DNA from: Triplophysa rosa | Taxonomy: Eukaryota; Chordata; Actinopteri; Cypriniformes; Nemacheilidae | Assembly (NCBI RefSeq): GCF_024868665.1 | Contig: NC_079896.1 | Coordinates: forward strand, 2,300,978 to 2,364,977 | Reading direction: 5' to 3' | Length of the DNA stretch: 64,000 bases | Made by a program: the position numbers and the translations under genes | Shown here: positions 39,337-52,278 of the stretch, piece by piece | Numbering within the stretch: position 1 is the first letter of the stretch | Layout: every line of letters starts with the position of its first letter | Notes under the pieces: generated by a model | The model's database searches: none | Told to the model about the DNA's origin: nothing | The model's input: the letters and a program-made list of their open reading frames with translations, nothing else

Positions 39337-41067
39337 GCTGGGCTACAGGTGGAAGGTGCGAGCAGAAGAGCGGAGAGGTGGATGATGTTGGTGAGGTGAT
39401 GACTCTAGCAGGGGCTGCATCTTCCTGCCAAACCTCCAGCCTTCATCCTCAACCTGGAGAAACAAACAGAGAACTGCAGATCAGTCTCTGGATTTAATGC
39501 AGGACACAACACTCACTTGCCTGCGGTGATATACTGCGATATAATACTCATGTGAAGATATAAGAGTACATTTACATTTATGCATTTAGCAGACAGTTAA
39601 GTGACGTACAATACATTCAAGCTATACAATTGATCAGTATGTGGTTTTTTTTGCGCAGTTAATGAAAAAGATGTACACTGTACAGATGTAAAATGCTGCA
39701 GGTAAATACATTTAGTATAAACATATATTAAAGAATATTATACATAATGCAATTTCCATTTTATCAGCAATTTCATCTACAAGGTGTCAGCAAAAAATAC
39801 ATGACTCCAGAAAACGTCCAGGGACACCCAGAGGTTCATTCATATAAGAATCACTGCAGCATCCAGTATTTTATGTTCCACTGGAAAGAGAGAATATAAA
39901 TGACTGTGTAAAGATCAACCGTCTCTCCACACATCATCGCTCCGTTTGAAGCTGCGAGTCTCTGTGATGTATTCTCATATGTAAAATGTCAAAATAAATA
40001 AGACAGAACTACAAAACACCGAGAGTATCTCACTGAAATGGAGCATTGAGCAATCTGATGTTCTTTACCTGTAGCAGGATGATAAAATGGGGGGGGGATT
40101 TTCATTTCAATTCCTTCATTGAAGTAAGAAGCTGAGCCGTAAAGAGCAGAATATCAGAAAATTCGAGAGTGGGCTCTTCAGATTTGGGCCAGTAAGCAAA
40201 AACATAGAAAGCTTCCCAGAAAACTGAATGTTTTTTGCCTTGTGCTATTTACAAGATACTGAATTAATAGACACCCAAACGAATCTACCCCAGAAATACA
40301 AGCACTAGGACCACAAAACACACATACACCCGAGCACTATACACCGGGCTTCATCTTGTTTTCTTGTTGAGATTCTCCTATACAAACCCATCAGCAGAGC
40401 CCCATGTAACAGTGCTCGCTGCCAGTATGGCCGAGGATTAAAGGACCCCAGTGACTCTGTAATTTATCAGAAGATGCAGAACGGGCCACAGGCACTGATG
40501 TTCTGAACAACGTGGGCTATAGCACAAGAGCAGACGAAGTTTCCAGCTTCATCTCTACTGCTGTGTAATTTTCCGTGAAGTGGGCAAAGCAGACACACAA
40601 CGGTCACATCCTGCCACCAGCAAACGGCATCTACACACTTAGACGCAAACAAGCCTAACCACTTCCTGTGCTTATCGCCAAGACATCTCAGACACAAGCT
40701 TACATCCTCCAGAGGAATAAATGACACGGAGATTCATCTGAGCACAGATCATCTTGAGGGGGAGTGTGTTCGGCCCCAGACTGATGCTACAACAAGAGAC
40801 AGATTGTGAAAGTTTCATAAAGCCACACGTGGTGAAATGCGCTACTTGAAATGTTTGTTAGCGTGGAGGTCATCTGTATTCTAAAATTCTCTTTTAACCG
40901 ATAATATACACTTTTAAAACGTATCTCTCAAGTCTCTCTCCTCATGTCCTGCCTTACGGCTTCCTGTCAATGTTTATGTGTCCACTTTTACCATACATAA
41001 ATACCACATCAACAACAGTAGTACAGACTAAAACCCGAGACTGCAGAAGGACAAAAGAGAGAGATAG

Positions 41068-41079
41068 AGTGTGTGTGTG

Positions 41080-41111
<32 letters not shown>

Positions 41112-41112
41112 T
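41068..41112. repeat. (GT)n/(GCGT)n microsatellite
   Basis: A GT run turning into GCGT units, in intron 1 of ppp1r16b. Confidence 0.95.
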
Positions 41113-41317
41113 GTTTTCTGTGCACATCAGTGATAGTGCAGGTGTACTAAAGCATCAAAGGCCTCATACACACTCACACACAAGTCCACTGCAGCTGCGC
41201 CACACAAACCACAGATACTAGAACATGTGGCCAATTTAAAGGACCGAAAAAACTCTAGAACCCCACAAATAGTTTGTTACATTTTTCAGTTCTTTTTGCT
41301 GTTTGAGACACAATATC

Positions 41318-42527
41318 TTAAAGGGGGGGTGCCACAGTGTTTCATGCATTCTGACTTCTTTACAATGTTAAACGTGCTGGCTTCTCATGCTTGACAAGGT
41401 CAACTTGTCAAAAAACAAGTTGGGCGTATGATGTAGTATTTCCGTGCCCGATACACTCCCCTAGCGTTCATATAGGTTTCGGAAAGTTTTTTTCAAACAT
41501 GAAATTCCATTTCGTAACAACTATTCTTAGTCCCTTATTGGACAATTCTAACAAAAGCACGCCCACGTATCAACCATGGAGAGTGGGAGAAAGAGCACGC
41601 CTTCGCTCTCTAGGTTCAGCTGTGTTTGTTTGTTCACTGCATTTCTGTGAGGAATGTTATATAAACGGTGGATATAACGCTGGATTTGGAGATCATTTGG
41701 AGCATTGAAAGATGCTGGTCATGAACCGCACGTGGTAAGTGAAACTGAGTCAAATGTCTGTGTTTTGTTGGCAATCGGTGCGCACGTGCATAAGGTACAC
41801 CAAATGAACTTAGGGCTGCACGATAATTTATCGCGATACCACTAAATCCTATTGTAATCGAGCTGGCTGCGATATGCAATGTGTCGATATTTTTTTTAAT
41901 GCGTAGCTTGTCCGTGAAGCACGTCTCTGGGATCAGTAGGAAATGCTGCTCGATCTTAAAGCAGTGGGAGTTTGAGTCGCTTATAATGTGCATTTGAAAA
42001 AGGAACACCCGTCAAACATGATCATTATAAATATACTTTATTATCATAAAAACACCTGATGAGGTTTGAGTAACAGTGATAAAAAGATGTCCATAGGCAT
42101 TTCCTAGATTCTAGAACGTGTTATGGTCTTCTTCTGCAGTGCGTATTTGGAGTTTCCGCACGAGAGCGCCCTCTGGCTTTCGGATGAAGCAGCATTTTCC
42201 CATACTTCACTCAAAAGCTGTGCATAAATCACGTGATATTTATCGTCGGTTTATCATGACAGCCCTACATAAACTTATAGTGAATCGACAGTTATGCAGG
42301 GATAATGCGATGATGTATTGTGTCCTCGTGCTTTAGTTCGCCCCCCCCTCCCCGCACGCATTCAGGAGGTCATCTGTTTTCGGAAATAATCGTACAGCTG
42401 TATCGGTCTTTTATAAATGTGATCAAACTAAAGAATCTTCGAAGATTCAAAGTATGCAATACAACTCATTAGGTACTAAAGACTAATATGAGATTGGCAG
42501 AAACTGCGTGTGTTACATCCGCTTTAA
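41318..42527 (+). mobile_element. TTAA-flanked element, copy B, interrupted by a hAT-like insertion
   Basis: This copy shares with copy A the TTAAAGG start, TTCTGACTTCTTTACAATGT and GAGATTGGCAGAAACTGCGT near the end. The frame reads VFVCSLHFCEECYINGGYNA then AGFGDHL and stops. A foreign insertion occupies 41811-42267, making this copy about 490 bases longer. Confidence 0.7.
41811..42267. mobile_element. hAT-like insertion nested in copy B, 457 bp
   Basis: Ends TAGGGCTGCACGATAA and, inverted, TAGGGCTGTCATGATAA. Flanks AATGAACT and CATAAACT agree at 6 of 8 bases. Copy A lacks it entirely. Confidence 0.72.
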
Positions 42528-44882
42528 ACACATTACACACTCTTTTCCCTACAAGTTAAAAAAAAAAACTTTAGAGGAAAATATTACGCATGTCTATCCG
42601 AGAACATCATATCGAGACGTCCACACAGGTGAATTGTTAGGTCACAAATCAAAACTAAAGTGCATTTCATAACCACAGATCATTTAGAGTAGATGCAACC
42701 ATTGCACTGAGATGAGATTACTAAGCAAATGATGCCTTACTTGTGACACTTTATCTAATATCAAATTCAGATGCAAATACAGAGATACGGGCGGTATTAA
42801 ATCTTGGGCCTATAGTACCATGTGAGCTGCCATCACTTTAATACAGAGACTGTCGTACAGAGGCCAGTTGAGGTAAATGTCAAGTGTTTGGTTAGCACAG
42901 GTTAACTGACAGCTAAACGCACCTCTGAAGTCGTGTAAACACGAGTGATGTTGTTTAGAAACAGCACATACTTCTCAGACTGCAAAATTTTCCCCCAGCA
43001 CGTAACTAGATTAAAGACACACACGGCCTCACTGATCAAATAAAACCAGAATCAATTACATTACCTGAAGCAAGCGCACACACAGACCCGTGTCACCTGA
43101 AACAAGTTAATAAAGAAATGTTACATCTCGCCCGGGTCAGGCCACTGTCAGCGGAGAACTTGCCCCGGGGAAACTAAAGAAGCAGGACAGGCTTCATTAA
43201 CACACGATTAGAACGGGGCTAATGGAACTGACTGAACAACATCCCTAAACAAGCACAGCTCACTTCAATAGCACTGTGTGCATTTTTTGTTCTATTTATC
43301 ACCTCCATGCCAAGCTGGAAAATACAGCTGAAATCCTGATATAGCCATTGCAGAATTAGATCCAAAATATGTGCAGTAAATTTATAAGTAAACACAAGAA
43401 CTTAAATATTGAATCCTTTAGATTTACATTTAAATACATAACGACATACCATAAAAGTATTCCCTGGAATTGAACTGATATATTTATTCATACTTTTCCA
43501 CAAACTTGCACAAATCATCAACAAACATTACTGATTTGTTGAGACCAGTGCAACTTGTTCAAGACGACGGTATGTCAAGTCTAAACAATTAGATCGCAGA
43601 AATGTTTACGAGGCATAAACACACATGTACGTGATTAACAAGTGTAACGTCGTGACATCACAGCCCCAAAGGGGCAAATGACCGTTCCATCACCTGACAC
43701 AAAACCCTCTCACACTGGCAACATGCCAGCGGCCCAGCGTTCTCATCAATAATGTTGTTTGCTTTATGTATGTGAAGGCAAACCTGCTGTGAAAATCCAA
43801 TATATATCGCACAGCACTACCTCCAAGTTAACAATTGTTAACAACTGTTTTACGTCATTCTGACTAGTACTTAAATTCTGGTAGGAGGCCGCTGTGCATA
43901 CCATAGCTGAAGAAAATAAGTCAAGATTTAAACTTAGATTTCACCCCTGACCCCTTGGCACACATTGTGACCTCCTCACAGGCTGCCGAACTCAAAGCAG
44001 CATAGCAGTAAAAACTAAACAGCTAACAGACAGTAACCCCCCTAAAAATGGTGTGCATGTGATAATAATGACTGATATGAGATACGGAATTGGGTTATTT
44101 TTTCTAAACTAAAGCTAAATGTCTCGTGATCTCAGAACAAGTATATACCTTAAAAGTTGGCTTAATAATCTTGATACATGTCCTCCTCACATAAAGCCTA
44201 GCAGGGTAGGTACAAAACTTTAGGCCTTCTTGAAAGGGTTAAACATTTACGCAATCAATTCTGCCATAAAACTAAATGTGCCCATTTTGGCATCCACTAT
44301 ATCAAGATACATAGTTTCTTAACAACGCTATGAATCTAACACAAATCTTATTTTTAAAAGTTAGTTGTACCACTAATGGTCATATATTACATTAGGTCTA
44401 ATAATGCCATGTATTCTATATATTTTTCCAATTTGTTTTATTTGTTTTTTATAATCCGTAATATTTTCATTATGTGTGCTAAAATGTACTGTCAAGCTGC
44501 TTTGCAACAGAGTATAACTGTAAAAAATCGAATAAACTCATTCAGTTTTCAGCAGTCATTGCAGAAGAGATGGACGGGTATTTTAAAAGAACTAAAGAAA
44601 GCTTTGAGTCAGCATTTAATTACACGTTTTGGTTCAATCTCCACTTCCAAGAGCGGAGCATGTAGGACAAGAAATCCAGCTTGGAAACAAGAATGTTCAA
44701 GGACATCACAGACAGAGAAGGAGAGAGGGAAAGAAGAGTGTTTGAAAATGTTAGTTTAAGCTCTTTTTGGGTCAGGTCTCCCCAGCTAGTGGCCCAAATC
44801 AGGCCAGCTATAGAAAGCACACACGCTCACATGAACGAACACATGCATGCTTTTGACAACAGAGATGAAGTGAGGTGGGGCG

Positions 44883-46416
44883 TAGGGCTGGGTATCGATT
44901 CTGATGTTCCGATTCGATTCGATTATGATTCACAAGCTCTCGATTCGAGTCAATGATTATAGATTTAAATACAAATCCTATAGATATTTCTAAAAAGATC
45001 AGTAAATATCACATTACAATGGTGAATTAAAAAATTTAATGAACAGCCACAAACCTGTATATTAAACTTTAAACACACTTGGGTATATTGAAACAGAACA
45101 GGTTATTTTACATTTAAGATACAGTATAACAAACAAAATTTCACAAAATTAGCTGTTAAAGACACAATATGGAATAATTTTGTTATGAAATATCTAAAAA
45201 TCACTTTCACAGTGTGATATATTTCATGCATTTGTGTACTTACATTATCCCAAATGTTCCCAAGAATGTGCAAATCCAGAGAAATTCCTATTTAAAATTA
45301 TGGCCCGTCCCTTGTCTCCCTTGTATTTGTCGTATATCAGTGACTTAATATCCGCTGCTCCGCACTACCCTCAGTTTCCGGTTGTAGAAACTACGGCAAC
45401 ACGCAAATGCGGAAGTGGTTATACAGCATCTGGGACGCAGCATCTGTTGTTCTGTTATTATGGATCACGATTACTCTTTTGCGAGTAAAGGAAACCCCAA
45501 AAAAGTGTAAACGTAGGCCAAATGAGGCAAGCAGGCTTATGGACAAACGAAGAAATAAAACAAGAATTAATATCGGCGTGGCGTTTTCTAAATGGAGAGA
45601 GCTTCGCGACAAACTCTCGCATGTGTTTTAATAGACAGGTAAGTATTTTTTTTTTGTACACGAAATACTCATGCACAGATTATTTGAATAGTTATGAATG
45701 CAGTTACCCTATGAAATACAGTATATGTCGCACAAAAATATGTAGCCAGTAACGTTACTTGTAAATGCTGTGGGTTCGTTCAAATTTACTTTTTAAACGA
45801 TGAATGTATGACTGTTTTAAACACGTAAAACTGTGTAGCATTACGCTACCAAATCAATTAACAAAGTCCAACATCAGTCGCGGGCTAACATAGCATTACA
45901 TTCCACGTTTCTTGCAAGCTAATTCATTACAATGACATAAAATAAAATTCATTCATTACCTCGTCCGTGAACATGATGGGCGATCTCCATACGCCTCTGG
46001 ATGGTTAAAACGACATGTCCCATAATTCCACTCTCCTACATAACATCATTTAGCTTCTCCTTTTGTTGTTGTTTCAAAAGTGCACCATCTAGCAGTCAAA
46101 ATATTCCATATTGTGGCTTTAAGAGGGGCTGCAATCATAACCGCTGCCTTTTATGTGAAGGTGATGTTAAATTCGAAGACACACCCCTATCCGCCATGTT
46201 AATTAAGCAATGAATGAACGACATGCTCCCTGTTTTAACATCCACCCGTTGTAAAAAGAAAAGTGACATCTAGTGGATAGTAGCAGCAATAACATTCACG
46301 TTAATGAATGTTAAGTGCTTGCGGAAATATGAAGGGAAAGAAATCGATTCAAAGTTTTGAGAATCGATATTGAATCGACTGCAAAAAAACGATTAATCTG
46401 TTTTTTTTTTGCCTAG
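44883..46416. mobile_element. Probable hAT-like element with ATCGATTC-rich ends, split by a nested insertion
   Basis: The left end TAGGGCTGGGTATCGATTC and GATTCGATTCGATT repeats are matched on the right by GAATCGATATTGAATCGA and a final GCCTAGCC. The 967-bp TTAA element (45156-46122) lies in between. Outer limits and target duplication are uncertain. Confidence 0.5.
45156..46122 (+). mobile_element. TTAA-flanked element, forward copy, 967 bp, with protein-like segment
   Basis: Ends TTAAAGACACAATATGGAAT and, inverted, TTAAAGCCACAATATGGAAT. A near-identical copy lies inverted at 49056-50027. It carries a short coding-like region (CKRRPNEASRLMDKRRNKTR, then AFSKWRELRDK), interrupted by a frameshift after the 5' ATG in this copy. 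A donor-like CAG|GTAAGT follows the coding-like segment, so it may have been one exon of a longer gene. Confidence 0.8.
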
Positions 46417-46511
46417 CCGTCACCTTTATCTCTCCATTAACAGTGGTTACAAGTAATGTAACTTTAGTGAAATTAGGTAAATTGTTGAAAATGATTCAAT
46501 ATAGAAGACAA

Positions 46512-47384
46512 TAGGGATGCCACAATACTCAATGTAATATTGAACCATTCGGTACGACCTCCATGGTTCAATACGTGTAAGTGAATTGCGGTTTTCTGGT
46601 TTTGCTTTTAAATTATTTCTGTGTGTGCTCAATTACACTCTGAACTGGCTCTGTCCATGTTTGTCTGTATCTAATAGCGAGTGGTGGTGGTAATAGCCCG
46701 TTGTACTAAAGTGATAATCTCCGAATTTGGCACATTAAGAATGTATTTTTACACTGCATACGAAACGCTCGCGTTGCTCTCACCCAGCACATGCAGAAAG
46801 AGCGTCTACGGCACCATGCCAAAGTCCGTTTAACGAAAGCCATGCCACTCAGCGGCCTTTCGGACAGCTATTTACGTCATAGCAAGAGCGCCTCCAGGCA
46901 GTATTTAGCATTGCATTTCTTCCAATTTATTGCAATCGCAGTGGTGCACCTTGTTAATATATTATCTTTGGCCTTTCCCATTGAGCGCTAGTGTTTGCAG
47001 TGTTACGTGCACCGCACATTTACTTCCATTACAGCAATCGCAAGTTTTGCATTACGTTATTTTAAAAACTCTGATGTGCAAAACCTCTTCAAGAAGCTTA
47101 TTTTACTGGCATGTTGATGAACAGTAAACCAAAAACTGCTGTGAGCCAGGAATTTGTACAAGTAGATTTTTGCTAAAAGATAATAAAATAAGTAAAGTTA
47201 AATAAAGAGAATTTCAGTAAAATCTTTTTTTTTTCTTCTTGACTTTTTACTGTTCCTGTCACATAAGCACAGAACAATGAAAAAACACTTTAACGTGCCA
47301 AGCCATCAGAACCGAACCGAAAACCGTGGGTGAAAAACCGAGGTTCGTATTGAACCGTGGGTGAGCTGTATTGTTGCATCCCTA
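46512..47384. mobile_element. hAT-like non-autonomous element, 873 bp
   Basis: Ends TAGGGATGCCACAATAC and, inverted, TAGGGATGCAACAATAC. Flanks GAAGACAA and GAAGACAT match at 7 of 8 bases. Sub-terminal TTCGGTACGACC and GGTTCGTATTGAACC pair across the element. No intact transposase. Confidence 0.88.
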
Positions 47385-49055
47385 GAAGACATTCAAGTCA
47401 ATATAAAAATTATGATCACAATCACCAAAGTATAATCTGTTTAAACTGTTAAATCCATCAGGATTGAGAGAACACAGGAAAGGGCTGCGTGTTTGTTTTG
47501 TCTATTTCGGGCAATTCTGACGACCGCCGACCACAACAGTACATCACATGCTGTGTTGTGACATCACTAAACCCGTTCATTTTGGAAAAAGATTTTGCGT
47601 TTATTTTTGAAAGACGTGACCACGCCAAGCCCTTCACAGCTAGACTATTGTTTGTGACCTGACCAACTGTTGCCGCACAAAACAGAGACAGCCAACATAC
47701 CACATAGTCCACACAAGTCTGGTGTCTGTAATGCTTTTTTAGAAGTAAAGCTGCATTTTATAGAACATAAGGAAATAAATGAAACGTTGAATATTAATAT
47801 TGAATACTAATATAAAGACACATCTGACTGTGGTAAGCAACATTAGCCCTGTGGGTTTAAAACTGAACCCGTTCATGTACTAAAAGCCATTTGGACAGAG
47901 GACTTCTTCAAAACTTCTCTCGAAGTTCCAAATGTGGTTTTGTCAATGTTTTATTAAGCATCATGTCGATGGCTGACCGCAGTTGTCGGCACAACAGCAA
48001 GATCAACGCATCCAATCTCTCTGTCAGACTCAGACATTTACTTATTGCTGGCGAAGTCACATTTCCTGCCAACTCACTGGTGTCCTGTCTGCACATGTGA
48101 TTAGTCGAACCCTGGCAATGATTCTGTCACATTCAGCACGACCTCATTCTCCATAACAATTTCCCACAATCCCCTACCTCACCGTAACAGTGCTGTTATC
48201 TCTTCAAACCTCTTCTAAATGTCAAATTAAATTGAAGACACGCCTGGCGATTCTCTCTAGATTTAAAGCTAATTAAAGAATGTGGGCAAGAGCGGTCGCT
48301 CTCTCGTCTGGTCCTGAAGCAAAGGAGATAATAGTTCTTTTTTTGGCTGCTTTTAAAGCACAAGCTTTTAGAGTAACAATTGCTTCTCATCAATATTTCA
48401 CATTGGACAAATGTCTCAACAAAGAATCAGATCCTGCAGAGGCCATAAATGAATGTAAAATATCATATTGAACTGCGTGTTGATTATGCATGGAAGCTGG
48501 TTGCCGAGAAGCCGCATCTGCTGGCTGCTTTGAATAATGAGGGCACTCTGCAACTGTGAAGTCACATTAGAGTCGCAAACATGAGCATGCAAGCATACCC
48601 TCACACGTTTTTACGTTCTGGCGTGCAAACTGCTCGAGCAGCAAGGGATGCTAAGTTTCCTGCACTGTTGAAGATAAACAGACAAATACACACTCCCCCA
48701 GCTGAGCAGAGGCAGGACTGGTACAGGAAGGTACAAGAGAAGCATGTGCCTGATGGAGACAAAGCAGCAGCACTCAAAACATATCACATTCCAAACCCAA
48801 TTCAGCTCAACCTCTGGGGCAAAAGGAAACACACAGGTAGATAAGAAATAAACAATCCTACACCAATGGGATGTTGGTAGGTGGTTACTATCTGTTTCAT
48901 GTCTTTGAAAATCAACAACATTACGATAAGAGAGCTTGTTTTAGTTTGATGACTGATAACGAAACCTATCTCGCTACACATGGGGATTTTCAACACAGCT
49001 CTCATCACTTTTTACTTGATCGCACTGTAAAAAAACACAAGCACTCTTAACCTGA

Positions 49056-50027
49056 TTAAAGCCACAATATGGAATATTTGGACCGCTAGATGGCGCACTT
49101 TCGAAACAACAACAATAAAAGGCGAAGCTAAATGACGTTATGTAGGAGAGTGGAATTATGGGACATGTCGTTTTCACCATCCAGAGGCGTATGGAGATCG
49201 CCCATCATGTTCACGGACGAGGTAATGAATGAATTTTATTTTATGTCATCGTAATGAATTAGCTTGCAAGAAACGTGGAATGTAATGCTACGTTAGCCCG
49301 CGACTGATATTGGACTTTGTTAATTGATTTGGTAGCGTAATGCTACACAGTTTTACGTGTTTAAAACAGTCACACAGCCGTTGTTTAAAAAGTAAATTGG
49401 AACGAACCCACAGCATTTACAAGTAACGTTATTGGCTACATATTTTTGTGCGACATATACTGTATTTCATAGGGTAACTGCATTCATAACTATTCAAATA
49501 ATTGTGCATGAGTATTTTGTGTACAATAAAAAAAATGTGCTTACCTTTCTATTAAAACACATGTGAGAGCGGAGTCTCTGTCGAGTCCAAGTTGGTCACG
49601 AAGCTCTCTCCATTTAGAGAACGCTTTTATTAATATTAAAAAGTATATTAATCCTCGTTTTATTTCTTCGTTTGTCCATAAGCCTGCTTGCCTCATTTGG
49701 CCTACGTTTACACTTTTTTGGGTTTCCTTTTCTCGCTAAAGAGTAATCGTGATCCATAATAACAGAACAACAGATGCTGCGTCCCAGATGCTGTATAACC
49801 ACTTCCGCATTTGCGTGTTGCCGTAGTTTCTACAACCGGAAACTTAAGGTTGTGCGGAGCACCGGATATTAAGTCACTGATATGCAACAAATACAAGGGA
49901 GACGAGGGACGGGCCATTCTTGGGAACATTTGGGATAATGTAAGTACACAACTGTATGAAATATATCACACTGTGCAAGTGGTTTTTGGATATTTCATAA
50001 CAAAATTCTTCCATACTGTGGCTTTAA
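49056..50027 (-). mobile_element. TTAA-flanked element, inverted copy, 972 bp
   Basis: Same ends and length as 45156-46122, on the opposite strand. From an ATG at 49757-49759 the minus frame reads MDHDYSLARKGNPKKCKRRP and on through the KTRINI motif. It is then disrupted by a ~20-base AT-rich difference before a WREL-coding stretch. Confidence 0.8.
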
Positions 50028-50127
50028 GGCTAGGGTTGTCACATAACATTTTCATGACACAATTATCATGGCCAAAAGAATTCACAATATTAAATCGTTA
50101 TGCCACAACATCTCTAGACATAAAAAT

Positions 50128-50505
50128 AGGCATGGGCCAAATACCGGTTCCTAGGTATACCAAGGTTTTTCTGTGAAAGTTTTCTGTTATACCGTTTCTA
50201 AGGTATGAGCTGTGTTTGCACAAAAATACATAATTAAGTCATGTAATGCAATGTTTGATATTTAGGCCTAATATATGGGCTATGACAAAAATACATTTTT
50301 GGAAAGAGTATTATAATTTTAAGACGTTTATTTTTTAACTGACATATATGTTCAATGAATGTTGGTTAAAAAATAAAATGTATTTGTGTCTAGTTGTTTG
50401 TATACGCAGACATTTGAAAATAACAAATTTTGCAATACCGTGAACCCGTGACACTATTGCTAAAAGTTATCGTACCGTCAATATATCATAGCGGCCCATG
50501 TCTGC
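50128..50505. mobile_element. hAT-like MITE with perfect 8-bp duplication, 378 bp
   Basis: The direct repeat ATAAAAAT flanks it at 50120-50127 and 50506-50513. Terminal ATGGGCC motifs (GGCATGGGCCAAATACCGG; inverted GACATGGGCC) form imperfect inverted repeats. AT-rich, non-coding. Confidence 0.8.
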
Positions 50506-51750
50506 ATAAAAATAACGCTATAATAAATCAAGTTTTCAATAAATCAATAAACCACACTCAAAATGTAAGAAAAAAATGTATGCATTGCCACAACCTACTA
50601 TGTTCAAGTGTCAATATACTTTCAGCATCAAAGGAACTAAGATGCATAATATCTCTTATAACCTTCTCATAACCACTCCACTCCCTTACATTGACCCACA
50701 CATTTTTAGCCCAGTGAGGATAATATCACAGAAAACATCATGGAGCTACAGTGTTTACATTTTTTTGTTTACACTGACATAACTGACGATGACAAACCTC
50801 AAAACTTGACAAATTTCACACATAACCACAGTCTGTTCATCTTCTAAGCTAGTAATTACTTGTGATATGACTCTACTGCCAATTCACTGTAACACTGTAA
50901 ATGAAGAAAATATCAAATATGTCTCACACATCACTTTAAGCCAACAATACCAGTTAGTGGCATCCGTTTAAGATCTGTCAAATTCTAACTTGTTTAATGC
51001 AGAAACAAAAATTAAAGCACAAAGCTCCTATATATATATATATGCAACATCTGGTCCTACGAGCATTTGTGTTTATTGGCCCATGTTCATCTAACAACAA
51101 TGCAAGGAAAAGTCCTCTAGCAAATCACTGCGGCAGCAGAAGCTTCCTACTGGCCCTTTCTGCGATGTCACTTCCTGTACCGGATGTAACGCTGTATCTG
51201 ATTGGCCAAGAGTGCTCCTTACCAAACAAAATCTCACATGGAGAACCAATGTATGCAAACAGATGCAAGCATATTCATACAGACAACGACTGCACTGCAG
51301 TGTTGTGTGGGGTGTAGTGAGAGAACTAGAGATAAATCTACAGAATGAGATATCTGTCTTGTCCTCCAACAAACAGGCTCTCAGTGGTGCACACTATCCC
51401 AGCATGAGTTAACAAATATCTGGCACCCTGCTAGGGAATCAGCAGAGAGCGAAACAGGCACTGACAGACAACAACAATCATCTTTCTATATCCGTGAAGT
51501 CTCGGAGTAATCTGCACAATGTTTGCTCTTTTTTGTCCTTTATGATTGATTCTTACTCTAATAGCATCTAGTGCAATGGTCTTATAGAATTGAAACTGTA
51601 CACTATACAATCAATGCTAGGGGTGCCATGATTGATAGGACACACAGAACTGAAATAGTCCCTCTAAATAAAATTTTAACAATGATTTGTATAAACATAT
51701 TTAACTGAATGTCTCCGACTCTCATACTCATTACCCCTGTGCTGTGTGCT

Positions 51751-52278
51751 CCAATACGCCCTTTTCACAATGACGTCACTTAACTTCCGCCTTTTTGCAA
51801 AGCAGTGTATCATAACATCCGTCTTGCAACAAACAAGAAGAAGAAGAAGAACTTACGTTTTGCCGTCGCACTGGAATTTAACAACAGTGAGAAAAAAAAC
51901 TGACAGAACACGTATTCAAGTACTTATCCTAGCACCTTCGCTAACACAAAAAGAAAACAAAACACTTATCTTCATAATCAAACAGGTACTGTTCCACGAA
52001 GAATTTGTATCCTTTCTCTAGCTTTGATCTTGTCGTTAGCGAAAATTTGTCTGCAAGACGTTGTACATCATCTAGACGTATTTGTGGCAGATGTGCAAGG
52101 GACTTGGTAAACTCCATTCTGAGGAAGTAACTTCTTCTTGGGTTTTACTGGCGGTTGGCAAATCAGCTTATAGGTGCATTACCGCCACCTTATGAACTGG
52201 AGTGCTAGCGGAAGTAATGATGCACTGCTTCGCGGCAGAACGGAAGATGCGTGACGTCATGTGAAAAGGGCGTATTGG
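51751..52278. mobile_element. Terminal-inverted-repeat element, CCAATACGCCCTTTTCACA ends
   Basis: The left end CCAATACGCCCTTTTCACA continues to ATGACGTCAC; the right end GTGACGTCATGTGAAAAGGG continues to CGTATTGG, an almost exact inversion of about 29 bases. The 91-codon frame at 51746-52021 overlaps the left end and resembles no family I know. Confidence 0.8.

Noticed and set aside
48581..48844. 87-codon frame on the plus strand
   Set aside because: No recognisable domain, no splice sites of quality, and similar-length frames occur on the other strand.
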